Positions 1-10,696 of a stretch of DNA of 64,000 nucleotides are shown piece by piece. Below the pieces are notes generated by a model, which was given only the letters and a program-made list of their open reading frames with translations, was not told the origin of the DNA and did not search any database. This DNA is from Symsagittifera roscoffensis. Taxonomy: Eukaryota; Xenacoelomorpha; Acoela; Convolutidae. The stretch covers positions 60,978,875 to 61,042,874 of the forward strand of contig NC_087066.1 in the NCBI RefSeq assembly GCF_963678635.1, written 5' to 3'. The position numbers and the translations under genes are program-made. How positions within the stretch are numbered: the stretch's first letter is position 1; each line of letters starts with the position of its first letter.

Positions 1-979
1 TGAGTCGGTGGTGAATGAGTCCGGCAGACAGTTTTTTCTGCAAACTGAATGGAGGCAAGCTAGTGCGTACAGAAAAGTGTTAATGGGTTCAATTTTTAAA
101 AATTCCACATACATATAAATAGCTTTGTCGGCAGTTTTTGTATATTGTTTGCATTAAATAACTCAATCTGTTATATAATTAGTGGGGCAAGCAAGAGAGC
201 CAAACAATGAAATTGAAAACAAAGTTACAGAATTTTCAAAAGCGAAATAAATTTTATAGAAAATAAATTTTAAATAAGTTTTAAATGTTAAACTTCAATT
301 TATTTACGTTTTCAATACCAGATTTTCTAAAATTGGGAGAAAATGAAATCACTTATTGATTCTAATGTCTTTTTCCATTACAAAGTATAACATCAAAAAT
401 ATTACATTTTAGCCGTTTAAAAGAATGGGTCGCTTATACAAAAATTCTAATGGCTTCTTGACGCATGCGTTCCGAGTTGTAACATGCACTGAGGTTTCAT
501 GGGTAAAAGTAAATTATAGTGGAACTTTGTTGGCTATATTTTTGTCTAGATATTCGATTTTTGTGGTTATGATACAGTAATGAATTATGTTGATCATTGT
601 ATGGATTATATGGTCCAGTTCATTTTTAATATAAAAAACCCAAACTTTTTAAAAATTGTTTGCAATAGATTTTTTTTGCTGCATAAATTTCATAAAAATG
701 TTTTTTTTGCAATTTTTTTAATTGCTAATTGAAACTACGCAGAAACGGAAAAAAAAACAAATCAAAAAATTGGGCCAAAACTTATTTGAATTGAGGGATT
801 TTTCTTTACATTGCCACAGTTTAATCAGAATCAAAATCGTTTAAATGTTTTCCAAGCGAGCTCGATAATCTCAAAACAATAAGTTTTTACAGAACTACTA
901 AACAATTTGTAACACTGGTTTCTAAGCTAATTGATCAGACCGTTTGAAAAATGGGAAGGAACTTTGTGTTTTACTTTTT
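1..979. other. AT-rich non-coding stretch
   Basis: No open frame with coding character, no splice-consistent exon and no recognised repeat was seen on either strand. Confidence 0.5.
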
Positions 980-1504
980 GTTCCGACTTTCGATACGAAA
1001 GTAACGGAATATTTGTGCTCGGGGTGGGTTTTTTTCTTCAAACAAATTTCGACTTTTTAACTAGCCATTTTTGACGGAATTTTTTTTATCATTCGAAAAG
1101 TATTGTTGTCCTGAGCTTAAATTTGAAAAGATATTTCACCTGTGATCATTTTTCGTACAGTTATGGGGGTTTAAATATTGCCATTTTGGTCAATTTGGGA
1201 CAATTAACGCGCGATATATTTCGCGCTAATAACGCGTAAGTGATATTTAATCAGCTTATAAATCGTTCCAAATTGGTTCAAGGAAGCTTATATGCCTTAA
1301 TTGATTTGTTAATAGGAACAAAATTTATCACTTTGTACTTAATATGACGTGTGGGGGAATGTTTTCACAAAAAAATCTCAAACTAAAAAAATAATTCATT
1401 TCAATTTTATTTTATTACATTTAAGTTTTCATGTTATCACAGCTCCATAGACCTTAAAAGGCACTCGGAACATTCAGGGCTTCGCCCTGTTACGAGCAGT
1501 CTTG
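980..1504 (+). mobile_element. Helentron-like non-autonomous element, copy 1
   Basis: Starts with GTTCCGACT, immediately followed by a small hairpin (ACTTTCG/CGAAAGT). Ends with a 3' hairpin (CAGGGC-TTC-GCCCTG) and the tail TACGAGCAGTCTTG. Just before the 3' hairpin is a near inverse of the start (ACTCGGAAC here, AGTCGGAAC in copies 2 and 3), so the inverted repeats are asymmetric: terminal at the 5' end, internal at the 3' end. Flanks are T on both sides and no target duplication is evident. There is no coding capacity. Related copies lie at 2284 and 13360, with decayed ones elsewhere. Confidence 0.7.
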
Positions 1505-2283
1505 TTTCTTTTTGTCTTCCACGCAAAATCAGGTTCCAGAAAAATCATCGGACTAGGTTGAAATATATATCATATTAAAGCCCTTTTAGTTGTGATTCTG
1601 TTTTACTATAACTCTCAAATATGCCAAATCTATTTTTGTTCAGATCTTTTGATCACCACATGCAGGAAAAACGACACCAATGTGAAAAAAAAACATTTTT
1701 GTATTTTTTTAAGACTCTGGCTGGAACATTCTGTGCTAATTTTACAGTAACCGGCTATCTTTGTTCATACTTGGAATCATACAAGACGCAATAGAAAGAA
1801 AAGGAACAATTGAGGCTTTGCGTTAATGAAAAAGTTTTGTCAACTTTGGATTTTTTTGTTGATACTCAACAAGTTAAAACCAGAAAATGACAAAAATTGC
1901 AGTAAGGCATAATTTTAACTGTTCCGCCTCTCCTGTAATATAATTCAAAAAAATGCTGGATGCAAAATTATATTGATCAAATTGATATAATATTACGCCT
2001 TATCTTGTAACGAAAATTTCAAAAAAAAAACTTCAAGAACTGGATAAGAAAAACAACAAAAACCGATTATTCTGTTACTTTTTGTTGAAACAACAAGACT
2101 GGCAGTCATTCTGTGGAAACAACAAGACGGGTCTTATCAGCGAGAAATGTTGATTGCTCTGACTGCCTACTAACTCACGACTAAATTTTTGGCAAGCTAA
2201 TAAACAAACTCTGACATTTTGATTTTGATATAACTGAGTCTTGCAGGGAAACAGTGACACAAAAAGGCTGACCTGAAGTCATT
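1505..2283. other. AT-rich spacer between two Helentron-like copies
   Basis: No supported gene. A 61-codon open frame on the minus strand (2075-2260) has no splice context or recognisable motif and is taken as chance. Confidence 0.4.
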
Positions 2284-2807
2284 GTTCCGACTTTCGATAC
2301 GAAAGTAACGGAATATTTGTGCTCGGGGTGGGTTTTTTTTTCTTCAGACAAATTTCGACTTTTTAACTAGCCATTTTTGACGGAATTTTTTTGATATCAT
2401 TCAAAAGGTATTGTTGTCTTGAGCTCAAATTTGAAAAGATATTTCACCTGTGATCATTTTTCGTAAAGTTATGGGGGTTTAAAGATTGCCAATTTGGGAA
2501 AATTAACGCGCGATATATTTCGCGCTATTAACGCGTAAGCGGAGATTTAATCCGTCTTAAAATCGTTCCAAATTGGTTGAAAGAAGCTTATTTGCCATAA
2601 TTGATTTGTTACAAGGAGCTAAATCTATCTTTTTGTACTTTATATGGCGTGTGGGGGGATGATTTTCATAAAAAATTTCAAATTTTAGAAGAAAAAAAAT
2701 TTTCACTTTATTTTATTACATTTAATTTTTTGATATTTTTACTGCTCCATAAGACCTTGAAAGGCAGTCGGATTATTCAGGGCTTCGCCCTGATACGAGC
2801 AGTCTTG
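2284..2807 (+). mobile_element. Helentron-like non-autonomous element, copy 2
   Basis: Same layout and length (524 bp) as the copy at 980: GTTCCGACT start, 5' hairpin, ACTAGCC and CGCGCTATTAACGCG internal blocks, internal AGTCGGA inverse motif, 3' hairpin and AGTCTTG end. It is inserted next to T on both sides. Confidence 0.7.
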
Positions 2808-3021
2808 TTTTATTTGGAATGCTCAGTTCAGCACAAAAGAGCATGAATGAAATTGCTATGCAAATATAATGGATTATTTTGCTATTTGCAACTGTTTTAC
2901 AGTTTTGCAAGCAGAAAATCTGAGAAATTCAAAGTAAAACCAAAATAGTTCTAATTTTAAAGTAACACTTGCTGTTTGTAATTTGTTGTTTCTGTTATTT
3001 GATGACAGTTCTTGAATTGAA

Positions 3022-3312
3022 GCAAGTTTTGAACGGTTTGAGCGGTTTTTTAGATGATTGCGCTCAAAATTTTGCTTCATATTGAACGGATTTTGAGCGT
3101 TTTATATTAAAAAAAAACCGCCTAAAAACCGCGCACGGTTTGAGTGGTTTTTAGGCAATTTTTCTAGATAAACTGCGCAAAAACTGTTCCAATTTTGCGC
3201 GGTTTTTGAGCGGTTGTTTTTATATACCGCTCAAAAGCCGCTCAAACCGCTCATTATGAAGCAAGATTTTGAGCGCAATCGTCCAAAAAAACTGCTCAAA
3301 CCGCTCAAATAT
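3022..3312. repeat. foldback (inverted-repeat) element
   Basis: Arms of about 60 bp at 3022-3082 and 3256-3312 are imperfect reverse complements built on GAGCGGTTT-type words. A second, inner palindrome (GCCTAAAAACC / GGTTTTTAGGC) lies at 3119-3157. The structure could form a long hairpin. No coding capacity is seen; it looks like a foldback MITE. Confidence 0.6.
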
Positions 3313-3383
3313 TGTATCAAGTTAAGTGAAAAATTTCGACGCAGGAGTACTCAATCAGTGCGCATTAGCCAACATAGTTGGAC

Positions 3384-3431
3384 AAGATTGCTCGTATCAG
3401 GGCAAAAACCTTGAGTGTTCGGAATCCTTTT
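3384..3431 (-). mobile_element. fragment: 3' end of Helentron-like element
   Basis: The reverse complement gives the 3' end of the family at 980 (CGGAACA..., GCCCTGATACGAGCAATCTT). Only the terminal ~50 bp are recognisable. Confidence 0.5.
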
Positions 3432-4367
3432 TCTGGAATATCTCTATGGAATAGTAGTAATATTTCGCATAGTTGGATAGTAATAGTGGTAGATGTTGGG
3501 ATTGAGCTAGAAGGGAGTGCAAGAGCGATCCCAAATATTAAAATACGATAAAGAGTTTTGAACGCCCATGCTATGTATTAGTATTGGGTATAGCGCTATG
3601 TTAAAGTATTAGAATTTACAATAGATTTGGTAAATATTCGGCGTTTGGGTAACGGTAACAGCAGGCTAAGAAAAAAAGTTTTCGAGTAAAAGTCTCAAAA
3701 TTTTTTAAAAATTTTGGAACAGGTTACCCAACTGCCAAACATCTCTTATGTTTTGTTTTTAGAGTTTGTAATGAAGATATCACGTAATTTTTTGGTTTTT
3801 GAGAAACAAATGGTAAGATTTTTTTGAGCAACAAAGAATTTTTTCTCTAAAAACTTAAAAACACAATAAGATTTGAGCGACTTTGACCTAAATTTTGTTT
3901 TATTTGGTGTTATAACACGTTAACGCAATGCTCAATCAAGCTAAAATTATGCTGAAACCTACTTACACTTACAAAAAATTAAGCATTTTGAGAAAGAAAG
4001 GTAAATTACAAAAAGCTTGTGAATCACTGCATCGTGTTTTAGGTTTATTGCAATTTTAAAACAAACAACGGTGAAATCAATGAAACTCTGCTCATTGTTT
4101 AAGCACACCAGATTGCAATATTTTGTTCTTTTTCAAATGTTTTTTTATGATATCTATCATCTTGACTTATCTCTATGGGTAAAATAACTAAGTCCTTCCT
4201 TTGTCTGCTCCTATGTAGCAACAAAATCATTTCCGGTTCTAAATCTTATGTTTATTGATAATACGTTGACTGCTTTTCGAGTGTTTTCCTGTAATCTGTC
4301 ATCGATCCATGACCAGAATCTTCTAGAACTCGTTTATTTGATCCTTTGCAGCTAAGTTTGAACTTAA
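3432..4367. other. non-coding stretch
   Basis: AT-rich; no exon-like sequence or repeat family recognised. Confidence 0.4.
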
Positions 4368-4368
4368 T

Positions 4369-4587
4369 TAACTTGTTTCATAGCAGCTATATGTTTCACA
4401 ATATATAGAGAGCATCTTTGTGCATCTGACTGCTTTTTTAAAACATTTGCTCCTTTTTTGTTTTTTAACGGTTAGTGCAACATATTGATTGAAAGAAACT
4501 AGATTTCGAGTTTGCCTTGAAAGAGTCTCTGCAGTCAATTTCTCTCCGTTTTTCCCAAGCAGCTCTTTTATCTGACTGGACACAATC
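4369..4587 (-). pseudogene. terminal-exon-like segment of a broken multi-exon gene
   Basis: A minus-strand open frame of 72 codons begins after a good acceptor (CTCCTGTTCTAG) with one leftover base. It reads IVSSQIKELLGK.., a basic middle (KKQKRSKCFKKA) and ends CETYSCYETS-stop. The preceding exon-like segment ends at a GTAATC donor at 4649 with two leftover bases, so the phases fit across a 61-bp intron (4588-4648). I do not recognise the domain. Context (sushi-like and membrane segments upstream at 5.3-7.5 kb) suggests the C-terminal part of a transmembrane protein that has decayed. Confidence 0.4.
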
Positions 4588-4648
4588 CTAGAACAGGAGT
4601 GAATAACGCGAGTCGGCGTTCAATTCTAATTTTTTCAAACTTGATTAC

Positions 4649-4929
4649 CTTAAGAACTTTTCAAGGAAATTATAGTAGGGCTCCAACATTCTCAGCGTTG
4701 CCTAGTGCAGTATAAAAACCATCGATTATTGATTCTCTGTGCTCAATGTTTGGTTTCAACATTTCCAGCTCATACAAGTCCTTCTCAACCGTATTCAATC
4801 TTTTGGTCACGGAATCATTAGTTCCTTTAAGGGTTATTTCATTGTTCTGATTTTTTGTGATTGTATATCTGGATCTATCCATGATCTGATAATCATCTGA
4901 GGAGTTATCTAGAGTTTCATAGTTCCAGC
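4649..4929 (-). pseudogene. exon-like segment, charged helical region, with a frameshift
   Basis: The minus-strand frame is open and coding-like from about 4929 (WNYETLDNSSDDYQ..., then a Glu/Leu-rich stretch LNTVEKDLYELEML) down to about 4700. The frame that connects to the 4649 donor is a different one (RMLEPYYNFLEKFL), so a frameshift lies near 4680-4700; left alone, the first frame stops at 4670. The donor TTCTTAAG|GTAATC is good and phase-matches the next segment. A possible acceptor GTAGAG at 4930 would phase-match the GTGAGT donor at 5274. Function unknown; the frameshift argues for a pseudogene or a sequence error. Confidence 0.4.
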
Positions 4930-5273
4930 CTCTACTCCTGATAGAAACTTTTAATCTCTTTCTATTCAAGCATCAACGACAGCTGGGCGAAACTGCTATT
5001 ATGTTTTTCAGGAGAATTCTGAGCAAAAGGGTGGATTTGGTTGTACTGCTAACCAAGTACGTTATAAAAATTGAAGAGCGGAGTAATAACTTTGGCAAGC
5101 ACTTCTTTATTTGATCTGGAAAAACTGATTTTCAAAGAACATAGCCAAAAGATTTTTATTTTTCTCCTTTTTGCTAAAAAACAGTCCTCAAAAAGTTGAA
5201 GTTTTTTGAAGGGTGAATGGGTTCTGACATTCTGACATGATGATCATCAGTTTTGAAAACTCCCACTACTCAC

Positions 5274-5707
5274 ACTCCCTAATTTCTTCAATTTTGTATC
5301 TTTTCTGTTTATTGTACTTCCGTCTCCCGTCATCCAATTTAATATTCCCTCTCTCAATGAAGTATTGATAGCATATGGGATAATAGCATAAAAGTGATAA
5401 TTGCATAGCAACAACCATTGCCACTTGAACAGTCATTTTGTTCTGCTTCCCAGATGTGAAGTGTTCTCAATTTTGCTTTGTGGTCTTGTTTTTTAAAGAA
5501 ATGACATGACCCTTTTCGAAAAGTTGAACGTACCTTCCGTTGAATTTCTCCATATCCGTGTCAAACTCCCAATTCGTGTATAGCCTTGTTGGAATATGTT
5601 CACAAATTGAGTTGGAGTAAAATTGGCGTGCTTCAAGTCGAAAAATCGTTTTACAATAGGTCGACAAATTTCTGATGAATGTTTCATCATTTACACCTTT
5701 TTAAGCG
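5274..5707 (-). pseudogene. ectodomain stalk plus transmembrane segment, interrupted by one TGA
   Basis: One minus-strand frame runs from about 5707 to the strong donor GTGAGT at 5273-5268 with a single in-frame TGA (5467-5469). Before the stop it reads TYCKTIFRLEARQFYSNSIC and TNWEFDTDMEKF. After it comes a hydrophobic stretch (MTVQVAMVVAMQLSLLCYY), then a basic tail (DDGRRKYNKQKRYKIEE), as expected for a single-pass membrane protein with an external N-terminal side. A cryptic donor AG|GTACGT lies before the TGA. The identity is not recognised. The same-frame continuation on both sides of the TGA suggests a recent nonsense change, a recoding site or a base error. Confidence 0.45.
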
Positions 5708-6052
5708 AACGCTCATGTGGTCCACCGTTCTTGAAAAAGGCATCACATAGTTGTCAAATCACTCAAAAAAACTAAAAAAGACTGGAAGCTTTATAAAAAG
5801 GGTCTAGAATGGTTGCTCCATCCAAAAATTTAATCAGCTCCAAAAAAATTGTACATCTTCAAACTTAAGTTACTCAAAATCAATTCTTTTTTGATGACCT
5901 CCTCTTGCAATTCTTCATCGCGAACTAAGTAAGATATTAGCTACAACTCGATCAAAATTTAATCATACCTATCCCTGTTATATTCAAAAACCGATAGAGT
6001 ATATGCAGATTTTTCTTGAAACAATCATTTTAGTTTTCTGAGTTTGCAATAG

Positions 6053-6297
6053 TTAGGTTGAGATATCAGTTTCCTCTGTAATTTCACTGCTTTGGTCTTT
6101 GTACTCAAACCTTTGACTTGAATATTTCCTGCCTCTTTCATTCAACTGATCAAAAAAGATCATTCGTTCATCGATAGGTAATTCAATATCTTTAAATTTT
6201 GTTCTCATTTCAAGCTCAATTTTCTCTGTCAAAATGTCAAGGTTTAAATCACAATCAACGAAAAGATTATGTTGGTCTTTTTTGTACGAAAAAAGGC
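6053..6297 (-). pseudogene. exon-like open segment, charged, unknown function
   Basis: The minus-strand frame reads KDQHNLFVDCDLNLDILTEK, then DIELPIDERMIFFDQLNERG and ends SSEITEETDIST-stop. Amino-acid composition (acidic/basic alternation, few Cys) is coding-like. A possible acceptor (TTGATGAAG) lies at about 6298. No ATG lies near its start, so it would be an internal or last exon. It lies between sushi-like segments and the membrane segment on the same strand. No family recognised. Confidence 0.4.
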
Positions 6298-6694
6298 TTC
6301 ATCAATCAAAACTGAAGATTAGGAGACTAAAATCGGAACATTTGTTCAATCCAGGTTGTAGTTTGTGTCCCTTTCAGTTCTTTCATAAGAACAAATATCG
6401 AAGCTAGATTATCGAGGAGTTTTTTATCTAAGCAACTTAAATATTGAACCCCTCTAGCGTTTCAGAGGGGTTTCCCCGGAGCTCAATTACGTTTTTTAAA
6501 GTAATTGTGTTCTACTCATCCTTAAAATTTCAAAGACTTTTACTGCATTGATGTGATTTGTGGCTCACTAGGACACCATAAGCACTTGCAGAAGCTATCA
6601 GTTTTCTTTGCATGAACAATATAATTGTTGAACCTAAGCAATTTAGGTATTTTGTCAAACTTTTATTGGTTTTTCTGGCTATTTTTCCTAGATA

Positions 6695-7045
6695 TCACCA
6701 TTCTTGGCAATGGAAACTGATTATAAAGATGTTTTTTTTTGCAAACTTTCCTTGGCAAAAAAAATCTTCTACGGAAACTCCTTGATAGTTTTTAGGATCT
6801 TGAAAAAGATTTTTTATAATATTGGTAAAGTACCTAGAAGTGGGAAAGTCGAGATCATTGTGTCCGTTTATGTGCGCTGTCAATGCAAGAAAAGTCAACA
6901 AGTGATTTATTAATCGTTACTTGTCTTTGTTGTATCAGAGACGGTTCACTTAACAATTTCGCAGTAAGGGCTCGGGTAAAACCAAAGCTGGAGATCCAAG
7001 TGGCAAAAACTGTAACATTTATAATCAATTTAAAATTCCACAATG
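6695..7045 (-). pseudogene. degraded sushi-like (CCP) cysteine segments
   Basis: Two short minus-strand stretches look like sushi-domain halves. One (about 6935-7033) contains YKCYSFC then W-x3-PSPYCEIVK followed by TGA where the family would place a final Cys. The other (6695-6855) contains DFFCQGKF and FHCQEW-stop. CCP domains usually show four Cys with a GW/W-x-P-x-C pattern. The frames are broken, so this is a remnant at best. Overlapping open frames on both strands make assignment uncertain. Confidence 0.3.
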
Positions 7046-7187
7046 AGATCTATCGTTTTTAGGTAGATGTCTCCAAAAATCAACCTTTTCTAGTTGTCTT
7101 TGAGTTCTCATCAAGTCTGTTTAAGTACAAAGCAAAAAGAGTTTTTCAAAAAAATGTTTTCATAGGCTTACAAGTATTGCTTCTCAC

Positions 7188-7545
7188 CGTTCTGAAAATT
7201 TTGAAGAACACTGAAAATTTAAATTCCTCATTTCTCCGATTTCCTATCTCATTTTCCACCAGAAACATTTGGCAAGCCCTAAGCTCCTCCTCTTATTTCT
7301 CTACAGTTTCCCGTTCCACGGCATCTCGTACAGGACTGTCAAAGTATCACTTGATTTCCGTTGTTTTGCTCCATGTTCCATTCTGCGATGTTGTTACAGA
7401 CGGTAACCAAAATCACAAAAAGAACAAACCGTCGAATAATTCGACTTAGAGAGAGCATGCTTGCAGGCAACATTACAGTTACTCTGGTCAATGTGTTCTG
7501 TATAAAAACTATTCTTCGGACATTTATACTCCGTTTTCCTGACCA
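7188..7545 (-). pseudogene. cysteine-rich / sushi-like domain with frameshift and two stops
   Basis: A minus-strand frame carries a Cys-rich run (YKCPKNSFYTEH, CNVACKHAL, VCSFCDFGYRL). A one-base frame change near 7396-7400 leads into TTSQNGTWSKTTEIK followed by TGA (7347-7349) where a CCP domain would have Cys. The order C-x2-GYRL ... NGTWS ... (C) is the classic sushi signature. The frame then continues (RDAVERETVEK, TAA at 7293-7295, EEELRACQMFLVENE) to a donor GTGAGA at 7187. I see the motif directly; calling it a decayed CCP receptor exon is inference. Confidence 0.45.
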
Positions 7546-7624
7546 CAATCCCCACAAATTCTTTCTCACTTCAAAAAAGGGCAGTATTTGTCTAATAAAT
7601 GGAACAAATTTATGGGGGTATTAA

Positions 7625-10600
7625 ATCAATAATCCACAATAATAAATCGAAATTTGATTTCAGATTGAAAAAATTAAACAACTTACATTTTTTCTATTTG
7701 TGTTCTTTGTGTAAAAACTCCGAGTGATATTTTATTGGATTATTTTTTTTCATAATTTTTGGACCTTTCTTTTTCACAAAGTATATTGTCTGAATTAGAT
7801 CTTTCCGACTAAATACTGGTCTATTTAGGGAAATTTAGTGAATCAAATAGTCCGTTTTTGAAGCATGTTTTGCGTATATTAGCTTTAATTTGCGGCTGAC
7901 TTTACTTGACAAGAAAAACCAAATTAATTCTGGAAAATTTGAGTATATCAAAAATCCCTATGAGAGTACATCAAAGAATTGTTTCCTACTCAAAATCTCG
8001 ATCTCTCAAAACTTCCCATCAAACTTTTTTTTACTGAAAAAATTCCAATTTCACTGAAAAAATTGGCAGTGAAAAAATCACCATTTTCCAACTCTCCTCT
8101 CAAATCACGTCGAGATTTAAAAATAATAGCTAATTTTAAATGAAAATGAGAAAAAAAATGGTTGACTCGTTAAAAAACTGAAATGAAGGCTACTTGTATC
8201 AATGTTACTTTCTCATTGTAATTTTATCGGCAGTTTTTTACAGCAAATAAATTGTGTCAATTAATTTTGCGATTTCCTTTGTGTATATAGTTATATTAGA
8301 TATAGAATTTCAATTAACTATCTGAAAAATTTTAGGGCTTGAAAGCTATAATACCCTGGATACGACAACCTATTTCAAAACAAAAATAAATAACTATTTT
8401 TTTCTGATTAAAAACGACAAATACTTTTAAAAAAATTAGAACGGAGTTGTTAGTTCTGATTTGATTCGTTGAGAAGAAACTGAAACTTAATTGGACACGC
8501 GTATAGACAAAAAGAAAACTAACTCTGGTTGATTAGACCCATACTTTTGAAATGAAGGTACTCCTCATTCTTATTTAAGAACATTTTTCATCTCCTAGTC
8601 ATCTCCAGTCAACAACGATAAATATCTCCTCTGAGTTCACTTCTTCTAGTCTTCAATCTAACCATACAAGTTATTCAGTTTTTAGGGACAAAGCCTAAAA
8701 TAATTTAAACTTAACAGAAAACCTGAATTTGAATTGGTTTAAAATTTTTTCAATAAAGGAAGGAAGTTTCAATTTTAAGACAAATTGTAAAAAAAAATGC
8801 AAAACTAGAAGTCATAGATGACTGAAAAAAATTATATAAAGCATGAATTATTCCATCAAAGCAAAGTGTCTCAGAGCCTTTTACAAATCAATACTTTGTG
8901 TCAGCCACGAGCGCTATGAGCTCAATAAAAAAAAATGGTAATAAGATTCCAGATCTGTTCCTTATGGCCATTAACTCATGGATTCAAATAGGAAAAAAAT
9001 TGTTTCGCCGAGATATTCAACGATCAGCGGCTCAGCCTTAGCCAAAAACATAACGAATTGATTATAAAAAAAATTTTAGCTCCTACACAGTGTGCAAACT
9101 CGATTACCTAGTCGTTTTTCTTTTTGAGGCAAAACCCACTATTTGAAATGTACAAAAACTAAAAGCAAAATCTGTATCTGCTGGCTACACAAAGCGTTTT
9201 TATGTAATCAATTGGAGCAGTGGTAACAAAAAAAGATTGAGCGTGCTAAAATCATGAAAATCCTAAAAGTTCCAGAAACGTAATTCTTAGCAAAAAAAAC
9301 TTTTGAAATTTTTAATAGTCTGTCAGAAACTTCGCACACCTAGATTACAAACTTGGACGGCTAAGCATGCCCAAAAATTCAAATTTCGATGCTCAAAGAT
9401 AGGGGAAAATGGTTAGAGGTATTGCAACTATCCAGTTTTCCATGCAAAATTTCTTACCCAAACAATTTTATTTAGTTCCTGAACGATCGTCAATAATTTT
9501 GCTACAAAGATAACTACAAAATCTCCGAAAGGAAAAAAACATTGTGAAATTTCGAAAATGAGTATTCGAACTCACCCGAAGAATCTGTTAAATGCTAGTT
9601 TCCAAGTCTTCTGTTAAAGGTTATCCGAATATTAAAAAAGTACAAAAAGTAACCAAGGATAAGTTTAGATTTGTAGATGAAAAAGTAAGTTTAAACAAAG
9701 AAAATTGAAGCAATGTATAATAAACCGGGTTTAAAACTAAATAGCGTGATTTTTTGTAGCCATGAACAACGATATTCGAGAATGTCTATGTGTACAGTTA
9801 CTTGTATATTATGGAACTTAGGAATCAGTTGACAAGATTATGAGAAGATTTGCTCGAAGATCAATTAGTTTTTTTGTTTAAAGTGACAAATTGAGTCTCT
9901 TCGTTTGGTTTTGTATTAGAGCAAAATCAGACAGTGGTCATAACGAGCAAAAAAGAACTATTTTATCCTTTCTTTTCTTAAGGCATTATAAAAATTCCTT
10001 CATTGATGATGAAATGTGATTTTCTAAATTATGTTACTGTTGGTGATACAAAGCCTTCTTTATTGCGATGTGTTCCATTGATTTCCAAAAAATTGGACAT
10101 AAAAAATCTTCAGGACAGTAAATGAAAATTAATGCTTCAAGAACTTACAGTTCAAAATTCTTTGAAAGTCACTTTTCATAGTATCAAGATATAACTAATA
10201 AAAAGTAAATGAGAGAAAAAAACTCTTTCTGTATCTGTAGGAATTACAAGAGTTGCTCTTTTATTCCGTAAGAAGTCGGTTAAACATTATTGAATTATAA
10301 ATCATTCAAAATTAATACTCAATTTTTGGCTTGTTTCTCCAATTTTAGTGGACATGCAAGACTAACTGAACAAAATTTGCACATGCTCATGGGTGAATGG
10401 CAAGGCTTTTCATAAAACATACAATCCCAGCTGAAAAAAGAAATCAAGCAGATTTGTTTGAAATTAACACTCCAAAGATATGAGAAGTTGTTAGAGGATG
10501 CAAAAACACTTGTTCAATTGCGATAGATTTTCGAATAAAAAAATTGTTCGGAGACAATTGGAGATGAAAAATGTCCAAGTGTAAAAATATCAGAAACAGT

Positions 10601-10680
10601 TTCATTTCTTAAAACGGTAGAAGAAAATATTGTCGCTTTTGCAGAGACATTTTCATCAAATTAATTTGGCTTTAAAGTAA
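7625..10680. other. long AT-rich non-coding stretch
   Basis: About 3 kb without a convincing open frame, tandem repeat or recognised transposon terminus on either strand. Short open frames are all below 60 codons and lack splice context. Confidence 0.4.
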
Positions 10681-10696
10681 ATTGTCAATTTTGGCA

